A DNA stretch of 64,000 bases from Escarpia spicata (Eukaryota > Annelida > Polychaeta > Sabellida > Siboglinidae): the NCBI GenBank assembly GCA_963995525.1, contig OZ023208.1, positions 24,633,684 to 24,697,683 of the forward strand, read 5' to 3'. Below, one piece after another: positions 12,801 through 24,922 of the stretch (positions are counted from its first letter, which is position 1; each line of letters starts with the position of its first letter). The position numbers and the translations under genes are program-made. A model generated the notes under the pieces. That model did no database searches and was not told the DNA's origin. It worked only from the letters and a program-made list of their open reading frames with translations.

Positions 12801-14265
12801 GTACAGACCACTACAATAATAGTTTGATTAGCAGAATTAGTTTGAAATGATACTGATGCCTATAGGATTCTGTACAGAACATAAATTGCTTTTGACATAT
12901 GATGTTACTCCATAGCTCATGTCTTTTAAGATGTACTCGTTATAAAGACTGTACCTACAATGGCACCTTTTCGAGGCTCACCAAAAACATAACTGTACCT
13001 AAAAGCCTATAATCCAAGAAATTTTCTTCTTTTCTGGCTGGAAAAGCAGGAGTACAACACATTCTGGAGACTCCTGAACAATCTGAGAGTTGGCAGGTAT
13101 ATAAGCCATTTATGAACGCACAACAAATGAAACCTGCTACCATGAAAAATATAAGGGATCGCTGATGACAATGACACACACACGCGCGCGAATACACAGG
13201 CACACACAACACACACATGCACATACGCAGGCACATACATGCACACGCACACCAAACAAATCAGAGAGAACCTCTGCTAATCTAACACTAGTTTAGTCAG
13301 TCATTTTAGATGAAGTCACATGGACATATTTGAGAAAGTCTTTAATTTGCATATTTTGAAGATTTTAATTGGAAAACGCCTTTGGGCAGTGGAGACTAGA
13401 AAAGATGATATAAATATTCATGATTAATTGAATGCTGTGGTGAACTCTTGCAGTCAATCAGTAGACACATTTGTGAAGAACTGTGTCATTCACACTGAAT
13501 CTGTTGACTAAGCACATTGTCCGAGCTGGATGCGCAGTAGTGTGACGAAGCCCCAAGGATCTAATCCATCAGAGTCAATTGTAACAAATGCATTTCTTAA
13601 CCATAACGTACTTAGTGTTTCTTCCAACCTTCTGTATAATTATCATGAACTATTAATCCACACAGATATATATACCTTCAAAAAGAAGTCACATCATCAA
13701 ATGTATGTTTGGAAATAGACTCTGTAATGGACTGTTTTCCGTGGATTAATAATTCACTGCATCTAAGTGTTCCCTAGGGGTATTCTGATGTTTGTCTGTA
13801 CGATCTCTTAGAGACAGAGGAACGCAAGAGATCTAATTCATGTCAGTCAGGCGAAGTAGTCGCCCACGAGCATAATTTGCCAGGCCGGTATTGACGTAAT
13901 TTACATGAACTACCTCTGGTTGTATTGTATAAAGATGGCACAGTTCGGCAGATTGTAGTTAAAATACAAACAAAGCTTGAGTTCAGGCAGATTACGTGTC
14001 CAAGCTGAGAATTCAGTCATGAGAAAAGTTTCAAGCGACGATGAAGCATAATGAAAGATTCTGAACATCTTCTTGTATTATATATGCATTTACAATAGAT
14101 GGTGTAGAATTCAATTAAAACAGAGGGCAATGATAGCAACTAGACTTTATCTAAAAATGAACACATGTTTGTTATATAACACATTAAAAAAAAATTACCT
14201 TTTGTTTATTATTTTCTCATTCAGCCTGAACATTAGATTTTAGATGTGATTAGTAATGTCTCAAA
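12801..14265. other. No gene seen; CA-rich tract at 13170-13255
   Basis: Unique sequence apart from a degenerate CA/CG dinucleotide tract. No supported exon. Confidence 0.45.
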
Positions 14266-14266
14266 A

Positions 14267-14640
14267 AGTAAAGTAAAGGTAAGTTCTTATATAGCGAAGT
14301 ATCCAGTCCTTAGGACTGCTCATATCGCTTTACACTTTATTCACTGGCAGACCTGTTTAATCGAACATTATCTTGACTTCTCTGGGACGCATTCAGCCAT
14401 GCTGCAATTAATGCATGAAGACTATTCATACACAAATATGCAGCATAGTCTATAGCCAGGTACTCATTCATAAGGCTGAGTGAACTGAAGCAATGTAGGG
14501 TGAACGAACTTACCCAGGGTTCGACACCACCGCACAGGATTCGAACCCGGGTTCTCTTGATTAAGAGTCTGCAGCTCTAACCACTGCATCACTGCGCTCA
14601 AGTAGCTGGTCACTGCTACTACTGTCAGTGCTACACAATC
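14267..14640 (-). mobile_element. tRNA-derived SINE, copy 1 of a tandem pair
   Basis: Read on minus, the head contains an A-box-like GCAGTGGTTAGAGC and a perfect B box GGTTCGAATCC near 14540. A body follows, ending in AAGCGATATGAGCAGTCCTA and a tail of TTTACTTACC type. The unit 14298-14640 is repeated directly at 14641. Confidence 0.8.
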
Positions 14641-14983
14641 AGTATCCAGTCCTTAGGACTGCTCAAAGTGCTTTACACTTTACTCCCTGGCAGACGTGTT
14701 CAATCAAACATCATCTTGACTTCTCATGGAAGAATCCAGCCATGCTGCAATTAATGCGCGAAGACTATTCTTACACAAATATCCACCATTATCTATACCC
14801 AGGTACTCATTCATACAACTGAGTAAACTAGAGCAATTAACATAGAGTAAATGAACATGCCCAAGGTTTGACACCGCCGCACAGGATTTGAACCCAGGTT
14901 CTCTTGGTCGAAAGTCCGAAGCTCTGCACTGCACTGCGCTCAAGCAGCTGGTCACTGCTACTACTGTCAGTGCTACACAATCA
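14641..14983 (-). mobile_element. tRNA-derived SINE, copy 2 of a tandem pair
   Basis: A 343-bp offset from copy 1 with the same start, and the same 3' flank (CTACTACTGTCAGTGCTACA). The pair therefore arose by tandem duplication of a whole block rather than by two insertions. It is clearly diverged and has lost part of the tRNA-like head. Confidence 0.78.
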
Positions 14984-15890
14984 AAATCTAAAGCAGTGAT
15001 AGGCTATGGTATACCTATTGACATGTGAAGATGAGTCTTTGAAATAAAAAAATGGCTTCCGAAACCAGTGATCAACAAAAAACATACTTTCATTTTGAAC
15101 TGACAAGCTCTGGGATTAGGGACCCAAGTACCCAAGTACCAGGGGAGTGGTGTGGCAACACAGATGGAGATATGTTGTCATATATGCAATAACTGAATCG
15201 GAAGATTGTCGAAATGTTGAATGCCCTTTGTTCTCCATCTGTGGGTGTTGAAGTAAAGACACAAAACAGAATGGTATTTGTATAATTTTTTACAGATGAC
15301 ACATTTAAGTTTTGTTCTCAGGCCATATATGTGTGTCTATCTGCAATGACTGGTCATAACCACACCTTTTTTGGCTTCACCATGCTAATGCTCCAAGCTG
15401 GCAATTTAGACACAAGTCACACAACTGTCACTGTCCAAAACAAACTACCAGTATGAAAGCTTTCATATCATTACGACTCGGAACTTCAGAAAGATATCAA
15501 CCTAACTCGATTCCTGCCCATCAACAAAAACAGTGTAAGACAAAACGACATATTATGTTATGCCAATTTATCTGCTGGGATCATTACATATGAAATATGG
15601 CAGTTACTTTTTGCCTGTTAATCAATCCTGGGTTATACATCCGACACCACCGCCTGACAGTGCAACACACTCATCTTCATCTTGGCAACAAAACTAATCG
15701 CGACGAGAATATTGATGTATCCAGGTACAAATGGCTTTATGATTACCATTTATCTACCAATCAAACGACAATAAGGCCCATGCCGAACGCCTTTCACCTG
15801 TCAGAACAGCATGTGCGTTAATACCGCGACTTCTGCGCCAGCTGATGTGCCGATTGTGATGGGTCGTTGCGACCACCTAATGGCCGTGGT
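14984..15890. other. No gene seen
   Basis: Mostly unique sequence with short open stretches not bounded by splice signals. Confidence 0.45.
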
Positions 15891-15899
15891 CGGTCTCGC

Positions 15900-15960
15900 G
15901 CGGCATAAAACACTGCTTTGACGACCTCCACATCATCTGTCGTTCGCACAACTGCGCTTC
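15900..15960 (+). promoter_or_regulatory. Candidate TATA promoter
   Basis: GGCATAAAACACTG at 15901-15914 resembles a TATA box about 85-95 bp upstream of the candidate signal-peptide start codon. It is GC-rich compared with its surroundings. Confidence 0.3.
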
Positions 15961-15996
15961 CGAGTAATTTTCTACACGTGTCTGAAGTGCATCTAG

Positions 15997-16049
15997 ATGG
16001 ATATAAAGGCGGTAATTGCAGTTTTCACTCTGGGCGCGTGTTACGGCCG
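15997..16049 (+). CDS. Candidate first exon encoding a signal peptide
   Basis: An ATG with G at +4 starts a 17-codon frame, MDIKAVIAVFTLGACYG, ending in CG and then a consensus donor GTAAGT at 16050. The peptide has a short basic start, a hydrophobic core and a small-residue end, as in a secretion signal. No downstream exon of matching phase could be identified, so this could be chance. Confidence 0.35.
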
Positions 16050-16055
16050 GTAAGT

Positions 16056-17150
16056 AGCGTGGCTTATCGAACACGGAGGAAACGGTAAAACACATACGGC
16101 TTGGGTAAAAGAGTGGAGCATGGCGCTGCATGGCTCACAAAGTTGGGCTATTAAATAGATGGACAAAGTGATGTTGTGGTGCGGGTGCAGTATGTGTTAC
16201 AAGTGTGCTGGCATGACAGGAAGACAACACCTGAGTATGGCAGCAGGTTGGTGTGTCTCAAGACAAAGCATTGGTGGGACAGGTCAAATGAAGTAAACAG
16301 TCAAAGGACATTGGATGAAGCAGAGCAACAGCCTTCTGTTAACATCAATCAAAAGTGAAGTCAAAGAGAAGAATAAACCACACGGATTGGCAATGTCAGA
16401 TGGAGGCCTGCCAATTGTAGGAGATAGAGAGGATTCAAAATTATATGAGGATGTTGCTAGGTACCACGGCTTATGCCCAGATAGTGTTTCCATCTTGGGC
16501 CAAGGTTGGCAATGAATAGCAGCCTACAGCATGGAATGCCAGCCTTCAGCCAATGTTGGTTGTACATAGGCATCCATTGCCCGCCAGTGTTGATAAGCCA
16601 ATGCGAGGCCAAGCAACGGATTGCCATTGTTGGGCTGACACTGGCCCAAGGGACAACCCAATCTTGGGCCAAAGATGGCATGCAAACATTGTCTCGATAT
16701 GACAACACATATTGGGCAAATACTGGCCCCAGTTGGAAATGCTCTCTGGATGGTTGATACAATGGAGGTAGACAAGACATGAAGACGGGGAAACTGTAGA
16801 GGTCATATGAGAAGGAGATCTCTGTAGCCATAAGAATAGGATGTATCAGTTAACTCAGTAGTGTTCCTTGGTGTATGGAATAAGATACCACACAATGAAC
16901 AGTAGTAATGATACACTGAATCACAGCTGAACGGAAAACTGGAAGATGGAAGACCGATAAAAAGGGCATACTGGAAATCACGTTTATAGAAATGGTAGCT
17001 CGGTTCCGCATTAAGCATATTAAAAGGAAATCTGTTTAAAATCTACAAACACCCACACAACAGAGGGGTGATTACATATCACCAGGTTCTGAATAACCTT
17101 GTCTACAGTCAATGTATTTTGACCTTAGCGATTAGTTAATACTTGGAGTT
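16056..17150. other. Mostly unremarkable; degenerate TTGGGC-rich block at 16480-16745
   Basis: The block repeats words such as TTGGGCCAA, GGCCAA and TTGGCAATG at irregular spacing. It may be an old, highly diverged tandem repeat. Open frames on both strands are short. Confidence 0.4.
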
Positions 17151-17179
17151 AGCACTATTCGAATAGTCTGAATATGAGG

Positions 17180-17345
17180 TTTTTTATTTCTTTGTATGTT
17201 TTTCAATAATTATTATTTAAAAATATACAAAGAAATAATCATAATTACTATCTTTTTTCATTGATGACATTTCAACCACTTTCAGCTGTTTCCATCAGAC
17301 AGACTGTCATCTAGTGGTAGTCTGATGAGGAAGGCTGAAAGCGAA
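17180..17345. repeat. Two adjacent hairpins (foldback, MITE-like)
   Basis: Arms at 17184-17203 and 17218-17238 (TTATTTCTTTGTAT and its complement) form one hairpin. Arms at about 17279-17300 and 17321-17342 (CTTTCAGCTGTTTCC with ATCAGAC) form another. No clear target duplication. Confidence 0.55.
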
Positions 17346-18228
17346 TGAAAAGAAAAAAGTTAAATTAACTGTGAGATGTAAAAAAATAATTCACCAGTCC
17401 AGTCTACATGGTCTGCCATGAGAGTTTGCGGTGACGAATGATGATAAAATTTTTTCAAGACGCTGTCGATAAAATTTACATGTCTCCAATCAGTGCTGAT
17501 GTCATAAAACACAGAGAAATAAATACTGATGCATGACGTTTCTGCACAAGTGATAACTTGCTGCAATGGTGAGGTATACTTTTAACAAATAGTATTGCTT
17601 AAGTGAATGTAATTTGGCATTTTTTCGTTATATGAGGTCGCCTATTAGAACATGCCGAATTGGGACTAACAGGCTATGTAATGTTCAGGAAAGATAGAAT
17701 AGGAAGAAGGGGAGGTGGAGTTATTTTATATGTTAAAGAATCTATCCAGGCTTATGAAATAAAATTAGAAAGAGAAGCAGATAGCGAAGAAGCTGTTTGG
17801 TGTAACATAGTTACAGGAAACTCAACGTTTCATGGTTAGTTTATCGTAGTACAAACATAAGTGTAGAAGAGAATGAAAAAGTACAAAACGCTACAAGGGA
17901 AGTTAGCAAACGGGACTGTATTGTGGGAGATTTTAACCATGGTCATATACAATGGAAATCTCTACAGAGTATGGTGAGTGAGGACCACACGTTTTTAGTT
18001 ATAGTACAAAACAGTTTCCTTTCTCAACATGTGCTAGAACCAACCAGGGGTGAGAATGTGTTAAACATAGTTTTGTCCTCACAGAATTAATTAGTTGACA
18101 ATGTCAAATTATGCGAGCCACTGGGGAGTAGTGATCACAACCAGATACATTTTACCATCAAAGTAAAATCAGAAAGAAATAATAAAAAGCAGTTCAGGAG
18201 AAATGTTCACAAAGGAAGATATAAGGTA

Positions 18229-18534
18229 ATGAGAAAATATTTAGCAAAGATAGACTGGAACAACACACTGAAGAATAAGTCAGCAACAGAATGCTGGGAT
18301 ATCTTAAAGATTGAAATTAAATGCATCGTCAATAAATTTGTTTCTTTAAAAAAACAAGGGAAATGGTCCAGAAAGAAATACTTATCGAAAGAAGCCATTA
18401 ACAAAATTAAGTACAAAAAAACGATGTGGAAGTCATATAGACATACTGGAAATAACGAAGACTACAACATTTATAAAGACGCACTAAACCAAGCTACAAC
18501 TGAAATTCGAAGAGAAACTATTAAAAAAAATTAG
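18229..18534 (+). pseudogene. CR1-like linker segment between endonuclease and RT
   Basis: A 101-codon Lys/Arg-rich open segment (KWSRKKYLSKEAINKIKYKK) is typical of the region between the endonuclease and RT of CR1-type ORF2. It ends in a stop. Confidence 0.65.
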
Positions 18535-18783
18535 CTTGTAATATAAAACAAGACAGAAAGAGTTTTTATGCATATGTTCGGAGCAAACAGAAAGTTCAGG
18601 ATAAGGTCGGTCCTCTAGAAGATAGTGCTGGAAATATAATATCAGAGGGATTCTTAATGGCAGAAGACCTGAATGAGTATTTTAGTTCAGTGTTTACCAG
18701 GGAAGATATTAGTTCACTGCCAGTACCAGAGGCTAAGTTCAAGGGGGCAGAATCAGACTATTTAGGACAGTTAATTGTAACTA

Positions 18784-19344
18784 ATGGTAGCTAAAAAAAT
18801 AAGGGCTATGAAGGATAATAAATCACCTGGAGTGGATGGGATTCCACCCAAACTACTACTGGAAAATGTAGAACAAATTAGTGTACCACTTGCTACAGTT
18901 TTCAACTTGTCATTAGAAGAGGGAGTGGTTCCTTTAGAATGGAAAGAGGCAAACATTATACCGTTATTTAAAAAAGGTTCCAGAAACAAGTCAGAGAACT
19001 ACAGACCAGTGAGTTTAACGTCGGTTATTTGCAAATTATTAGAAAGACTAATTAAAGATCACATGGTGGATTTTCTTGTTAAACATAACTTGATCAACTC
19101 ATCTCAACATGGTTTTCTAAAAGCGAGGTCATGCTTAACAAATATGTTATGTTTTTTGAAAGATATCACTAAGTGGGTAGACGAGGGATCACCAGTTGAT
19201 ATCATCTACTTAGATTTTCAGAAAGCTTTCGACAAAGTGCCACATCAAAGATTACTGCTTAAACTAAAGACCCATGGCATAGGAAATGGTATAATTAACT
19301 GGATAGAAAAATGGCTGATTTACAGAAGACAATGTGCCATCTAG
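18784..19344 (+). pseudogene. CR1-like RT N-terminal half
   Basis: It encodes RT blocks 1-4, ending IEKWLIYRRQC. The frame is then cut by a short insertion at 19336-19390. The two halves of the RT are otherwise collinear. Confidence 0.8.
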
Positions 19345-19390
19345 AGTTAATTCTCTGGATGGCAATTTTGTTAAATCTTGTTAAAACGTG
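19336..19390 (+). repeat. Ectopic copy of the LINE 3' stem-loop inside its own RT
   Basis: The 28 nt at 19336-19363 match 20362-20389 with one change (C for T). They fold into an 11-bp stem with one wobble pair and loop TTAATT. The insert of about 52 bp separates RRQC from VEVDG. Confidence 0.75.
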
Positions 19391-19817
19391 TAGAAGTTGA
19401 TGGGGAGGCTTCAAAGTGGAAATCCGTTTTGAGTGGGGTACCACAGGGATCAGTACTGGGACCTATATTATTCTTAATATATATCAACGATTTGGACGAT
19501 GATATAACACGCGTGAAATTTGCAGATGTTACAAATTGTTTATACGTGATGAAGATAGACAGCATTTACAAAATGATCTTGACAGATTGATAAAATGGTC
19601 TGAAAAATGGCAAATGTTGTTCAGTTTTGGGAAATGTAAATGCCTCCACACAGGACATGGGAATGAAGATGTAGAATATACAATGGGGGGTGCTGTACTA
19701 AGTACTACTGTAAAAGAAAAGGACTTAGGGTTAACCATTAGTGCTGATATGAAGGTTTCAGAGCAGTGCGGAATTGCAGCTTCAAAGGAAAATCAAATCC
19801 TTAGATTAATTAGGTGA
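19391..19817 (+). pseudogene. CR1-like RT C-terminal half with mutated catalytic box
   Basis: It starts [10 protein letters not shown] and contains [14 protein letters not shown], then VKFADVTN where FADD is expected. It then shifts frame into the thumb ([25 protein letters not shown]). The second catalytic Asp is lost, so no activity is expected. Confidence 0.78.
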
Positions 19818-20724
19818 AACATAACGTATAAGGAAAGAGAGCTAATAATACCACTGTACAAAACAATAGTTAGGCCTCAATTAGAATATTGTATTCAAGC
19901 TTGGAGGCCTTATCGCAGGAAGGACATAGATAAGCTAGAAAGAGTGCAGAGGAAAGCAACTAAAATTATACAAAAACTGAGGGATCTTAGTTCGAAATAT
20001 GCCTAAAAAAGTGGTTTAGCAACACTAGAGACCAGGAGATTGAGACGAGATCAGATAGAAGTGTTTAAAATATTGAATGGTTATGGAAATATTGATAGAA
20101 ATATTTTTTTCTCAGTTAAGAAAGATAGAAGGACCAGAGGACATGAAGTTACATTAGTAATAGGAGCAGTGTAGATTAGATATAAGAAAGTTCTCATTCT
20201 CACAAAGGACTGTAATTGGAACATATTATCTCCTGATTGTGTTGGTGCTAGTAGCGTGAATATGTTTAAAAATAAAATCGACACATACCTTAAAAGGGCG
20301 GGATACACATAGATAAAAAGTATTGGACTCTCGATAAACCAAAAGGCTTCCTTGTCCACCTGCCATCTAGAGTTAATTTTCTGGATGGCAATCTTGTCTT
20401 GTTAACATGAATAAATAGCAGTCACTTTTATGTCCATTACTGCATGTGTCTGTTAAGAAATCATGACATAACTATACTTCTCCTGGTCGATCATTCCCTG
20501 GACAAATCGTCACACTCATTTAGTCAGGCTCTACATTTCTCCCCTTCAAATAATGAGCTGAATTAGTACACTTCATTGTGTAATTACCTAATGGTATCAT
20601 GTTCAGGCTTATTCATGTCACACTAGTTACCTGGGGCATAGTAATTAAAGATAATATTCTGGGCCGTGACTACAAAGTCTCAAACACCATGTCTACAGGT
20701 GGCACTTGTACAACATCACAAGTG

Positions 20725-21245
20725 AACACTGACTCAGGATGACACTGACTCAGGATGACACTTATTCGGGATGACACTGATTCGGGATGACACTGACTCA
20801 GGATGACACTGACTCAGGATGACACTGACTCGGGATGACACTGACTCGGGATGACACTGACTCGGGATGACACTGACTCAAGATGACACTGACTCAGGAT
20901 GACTTTGACTCAGGAAGACACTGACTCTGGAAAACACTGACTCAGGATGACACTGACTCGGGATGACACTGAATCGGGATGACACTGACTTTGGATGACA
21001 TTGACTCAGGCAGACACTGACTTGGGATGATACTGACTCGGGATGTTACTGACTCGGGATGACACTGACTCAGGTTGACATTGATTCTGGATGACACTGA
21101 TTCAGGATGACACTGATACTGGATGACATTGACTTTTGATGACACTGACTCAGGTCGATGCTGACTCTAGGTGACACCGACTCAGGGTAGCACTGACTCA
21201 GGGTTACATTGACTCTGTGACACTGACTGCGTCACTTATTCAGGG
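20725..21245. repeat. Minisatellite, 16-bp unit
   Basis: About 32 copies of GACTCGGGATGACACT with many variants, more degenerate at the distal end. Confidence 0.92.
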
Positions 21246-21261
21246 TGACAATGACACAAGG

Positions 21262-21312
21262 TTACACTGGAATTAAGAGTCTGATGCTTAAGCCACTGTG
21301 CTCCATAAGCCA
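21262..21312 (-). mobile_element. SINE head fragment
   Basis: AAGAGTCTGATGCTTAAGCC and CACTGTGCTCC match the tRNA-like head of the SINE at 14.5 kb and 24.9 kb. Only this short piece remains. Confidence 0.5.
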
Positions 21313-22799
21313 GCAATTATCCACACCTCTAAACTCTAAATCTGAAAGTGCATAATACAATTAATTAGTTAATGCCACATCTGATAAATACACCTTGTGA
21401 TGGGTTGTTCCTGGGTCCTGCTACACTGATGAGGTGACAAGCCAATGACAGTCTCTGGCACCATGGGACATCCCTGTGTCACCGAGATGGATATTTCTGT
21501 CTTTCTGCGCACTTGTCCTACATTAATTTCATATTTGCATCAGTTCATTGCAATCATTTCAGTCATTCTCATAATCCACTGCAGAATGAAAGCCTTTTAG
21601 CATGTCTCTATCTTTAGACGTCCACGTGCCGTGGCCATCTACTTGATTACACTGTCTTATTTCATCAAATCTACGCTGCTCTTAGCTCCAGCAATGTCTT
21701 CTGATCTGCTCACATCAGCTCAACTAATCTCGTACTTCTTCATGTTATTCTCATTTAATCTTCTTCGTATTACAAACGTGTCCAATAGTAATTCATTTAG
21801 AATCCTACAATATACTTTTTAACACAATCTGTAGGGGAAAATGGCAATTCATTGTCATGATAAATGCCTCTGAAGTCAGTGTGTCATATTCATAGGATCA
21901 TGTATCATTTTACCTGATCAGATAATAACTCAATGTAAAACAATAACTCACAGGCCACAGTCGCTACATGGTACACACATGCATGCACACACGCATGCAT
22001 GCATGCACGCATGCACACACACATGTATGCACACAGGCATGTTTTATTTGGAAGACTGAATATTCAATTTAATTTAATCATTCAATTTAACCATACAAAA
22101 CCCTTCAAAATCTTGGTCAATATATTAACAAAACCCATAAATATATATAGGAACTAATTGTAGCTCTTTAGTAACGATTATACCACATTTAGAACAGTCC
22201 GAAACCAAATGTGGGCCACATCAAATGGATGAACATAAGCATAGAAGGAAACCAGAGATCTAAGAACTGAGAGTGTGTGCCATGCATACAGCAAAGCTAT
22301 GAAGATGTAAGCTAAATTATGTCCCTACAGCCATCAGAAGAAGATGGGATTAATCTGAATGCTTAAACGTACTGAATGGCTATGAAGATATCACATTAAA
22401 AAGTAACCTAAAGAGGTGTTCATATTTCCAAGTACCGTATTCGTTCTATTAAGCAAGCAGTACGCTTAACAAATATTTGAGGTGTAGAAATATGTAAAAA
22501 TGTGCGTTCCAATAAGTGTACAATGGTGTGCACCCTTTTTCTGGGGTTCCTGGGAACAGCCATCTCGTGACTGACTGGCCAGCGATTTATGCATCTCAAA
22601 CATGAGCAACAGGATATCAGACACTGTAAAGTCTGATCATTTAGGTGGACCTATTGGTAAATTTTTAGCATTGAGCTTTAAATCTAGTGATAGAAATTAA
22701 ATTACAACGATGGATTCAACAGTCAAGGTTGGCATTGGAGATCATTATCATGTTGTCAGATGCTGCTAAAAAGTGGGTGTATGCTAATTAGGGCATGTA
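21313..22799. other. No gene seen; CATG-rich tract at 21975-22040
   Basis: Unique AT-rich sequence with a cryptic CATGCA/CACA tract. No exon supported. Confidence 0.45.
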
Positions 22800-23225
22800 C
22801 ACTTAAAAGAATGAATGGACGACATGCGAATGCCAAAAGCTGTATTTTATGGTGAGCTTCGTCAAGGCATGCGAGACAGAGGAGCCCCACACAGGCGCTA
22901 CAAGGACCAGCTAAAGCGGCAACTCGCCCAGGCAAATATTGACCACAAAGGTTGGGAACAGCTGGCAGCAGACAGAAACAACTGGAGATCAACTACCAGG
23001 AGAGCAGTCGAGGACTTTGGACATTCCAGAAGAGAAGCAGATGAGGAGAATTGTAGGCAAAGGAAAGAATCTGCATCTCAGCCATCTTCAGGCCAAGTCT
23101 ACATTTACTCAACCTGCTCCAGAGCCTGCAAATCCAGGATAGTCCTCCACAACCACCAGAAGGCGTGCCGCCGTCCCCAAGGACAGAGATCTTTCTACTG
23201 ATCTTTGCAAGCGAAGAATCTGCCA
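22800..23225 (+). mobile_element. LINE ORF2 C-terminal fragment (RTE/Nimb-like)
   Basis: It encodes MPKAVFYGELRQGMR, RRYKDQLKRQL, WRSTTRRAVEDF and a Cys/His cluster (CSRACKSRIVLHNHQKAC). This is the arrangement found at the extreme C-terminus of many LINE ORF2 proteins. No RT lies upstream, so it is 5'-truncated. Confidence 0.78.
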
Positions 23226-24085
23226 TCACTTAGCAGAACGAATAAGGTACATCTTCCACAGACTGTAGCTACCTAACACATACACCTGTGGAACAGATAG
23301 TTGGCCATAAACAGGGTCACGCACATGGAGGGACGGACACTTCCTAGTCTCTCATTACTATGGTCAGTCCTCTAAGAGCTACTATGTTACAGAAATGTGA
23401 TTAATCTCATTAGTGATCTGTCAATAATATCGATCCAAGAGAGACATTGTGTAATGTTCTCACATGAAGATGTGCATTGTTTCTGAAATATGTTGCTCAA
23501 CAAAACGAGCTAAATCTGGACACGATCGTGCAGCGACAATGTCAAAGATGAATAAATCAATAATTTGTAATTGGGAGAAAAAGCATGCAATTAAATGCAT
23601 TTCGTTGTCAATGAATAACATCACTGTGCACATTGTGTGAATCTTTTCATCGCTTGGCATTTTATGATTGAATAAAAATGCTTCATAAAAACTAACAATT
23701 ACATCTATTTGCACATGAAGAAACATGTTGATCACCAACTAACCTATTCAAACGACGATCTGTTGCCTAGAATAGGTCTGTCAAATCATCAAAAATGGAT
23801 GCCGAACATGTGGAGCGTTCGTATATTCTGTTGCATATTTTATTGAAATTTTCACCCCAAAAGCATGTCCATGACAATAACACATGGAAAAGTTTTTTAA
23901 TGTGACAAATGTATGCAGGAATGTTTTATCTATGAGATGTCCTGCCACAATGGTAATGTAATTCACATATATACATAATCGTTATCAACATTGCTTCCAG
24001 AGGCTAAGCTTGATGGAGGTAATGTGCATAAGTTTTATTTTGACATTGGCAAACTGCGACGCAGTGGATGATGAAAGTAGTTTGG
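23226..24085. other. No gene seen
   Basis: AT-rich unique sequence. A hydrophobic open stretch just before the 35-bp array (from the ATG at 24013) is probably chance. Confidence 0.4.
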
Positions 24086-24470
24086 AGCAGGCTGGGCAGG
24101 ACGCACATGTACACAGAGAATGCAGGCTGGGCAGGACACACATGTACACAGAGAATGCAGGCTGGGCAGGACACACATGTACACAGAGAATGCAGGCTGG
24201 GCAGGACACACATGTACACAGAGAATGCAGGCTGGGCAGGACACACATGTACACAGAGAATGCAGGCTGGGCAGGACACACATGTACACAGAGAATGCAG
24301 GCTGGGCAGGACACACACATACACAGAGAATGCAGGCTGGGCAGGACACACATGTACACAGAGAATGCAGGCTGGGCAGGACGCACACATACACAGAGAA
24401 TGCAGGCTGGGCAGGACACACATGTACACAGAGAATGCAGGCTGCGCAGGACACACATGTATACAGAGGA
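24086..24470. repeat. Minisatellite, 35-bp unit
   Basis: Eleven highly similar copies of a unit containing ACACATGTACACAGAGAATG and CAGGCTGGGCAGG. Because 35 is not a multiple of three and no unit carries stops, all three frames stay open on both strands. These ORFs are not evidence of genes. Confidence 0.95.
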
Positions 24471-24605
24471 TGAATGAATACAGATTGATAAAGAGAGCAT
24501 GGGAAGGAAGATGGTAGGAGTTGAGGTAGATTAACGTTAAGATGGGGAGAGATGGTGTGGAGAAATCTTGAAAGGGTGGGGATGAACAGCCAAGAGTAAG
24601 TTCAT

Positions 24606-24922
24606 ATACATGTAAGTTCTTATATAGCGCAGTATCCTGTCCTTAGGTCTGCTCAAACAAGTTTGCTTTACGCTTTACTCCATAGTAGACCTGTTCAGTT
24701 GAACACCATCTCGACTTCTTTGGTAAGCATTCAGCAATGTTACAATTACTGAGCGAAGACTATTCGTACACATATATCCACCACTGTATATAACCAGGTA
24801 CTCATACATTTGAGTGAACTGGAGCAACATAATGTGAGTGAACGAAATGACAATACATGATTCGAACCCAGGTTCTCTTGATTGAAAGTCTGATACTCCG
24901 TCTACTGTGCCACTGTGCTCCA
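24606..24922 (-). mobile_element. tRNA-derived SINE
   Basis: Same family as at 14.3 kb. Read on minus, it has the head (CAGTGGCACAGTAGACGGAG), B box GGTTCGAATC, then the body, ending with GCGCTATATAAGAACTTAC. Confidence 0.82.

Larger units (their letters stand above)
17640..20415 (+). mobile_element. CR1-like LINE, inactive
   Basis: The element contains endonuclease remnants, an RT and a 3' end. Motifs in order are [100 protein letters not shown]. Frame breaks occur throughout. The RT catalytic FADD is mutated to FADV. The 3' end forms a stem-loop at 20362-20389. Confidence 0.85.

Noticed and set aside
14520..14600. tRNA gene on the minus strand
   Set aside because: The A and B boxes are present, but no cloverleaf with proper acceptor stem forms and the sequence is the head of a dispersed SINE.
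24120..24470. CRISPR-like array (regular 35-bp repeats)
   Set aside because: There are no unique spacers; units are contiguous, and the genome is clearly animal.
24010..24517. Overlapping ORFs of 117-171 codons on both strands
   Set aside because: All come from the 35-bp array, which is stop-free in every frame. The hydrophobic start near 24013 is not supported by a promoter or splice site.
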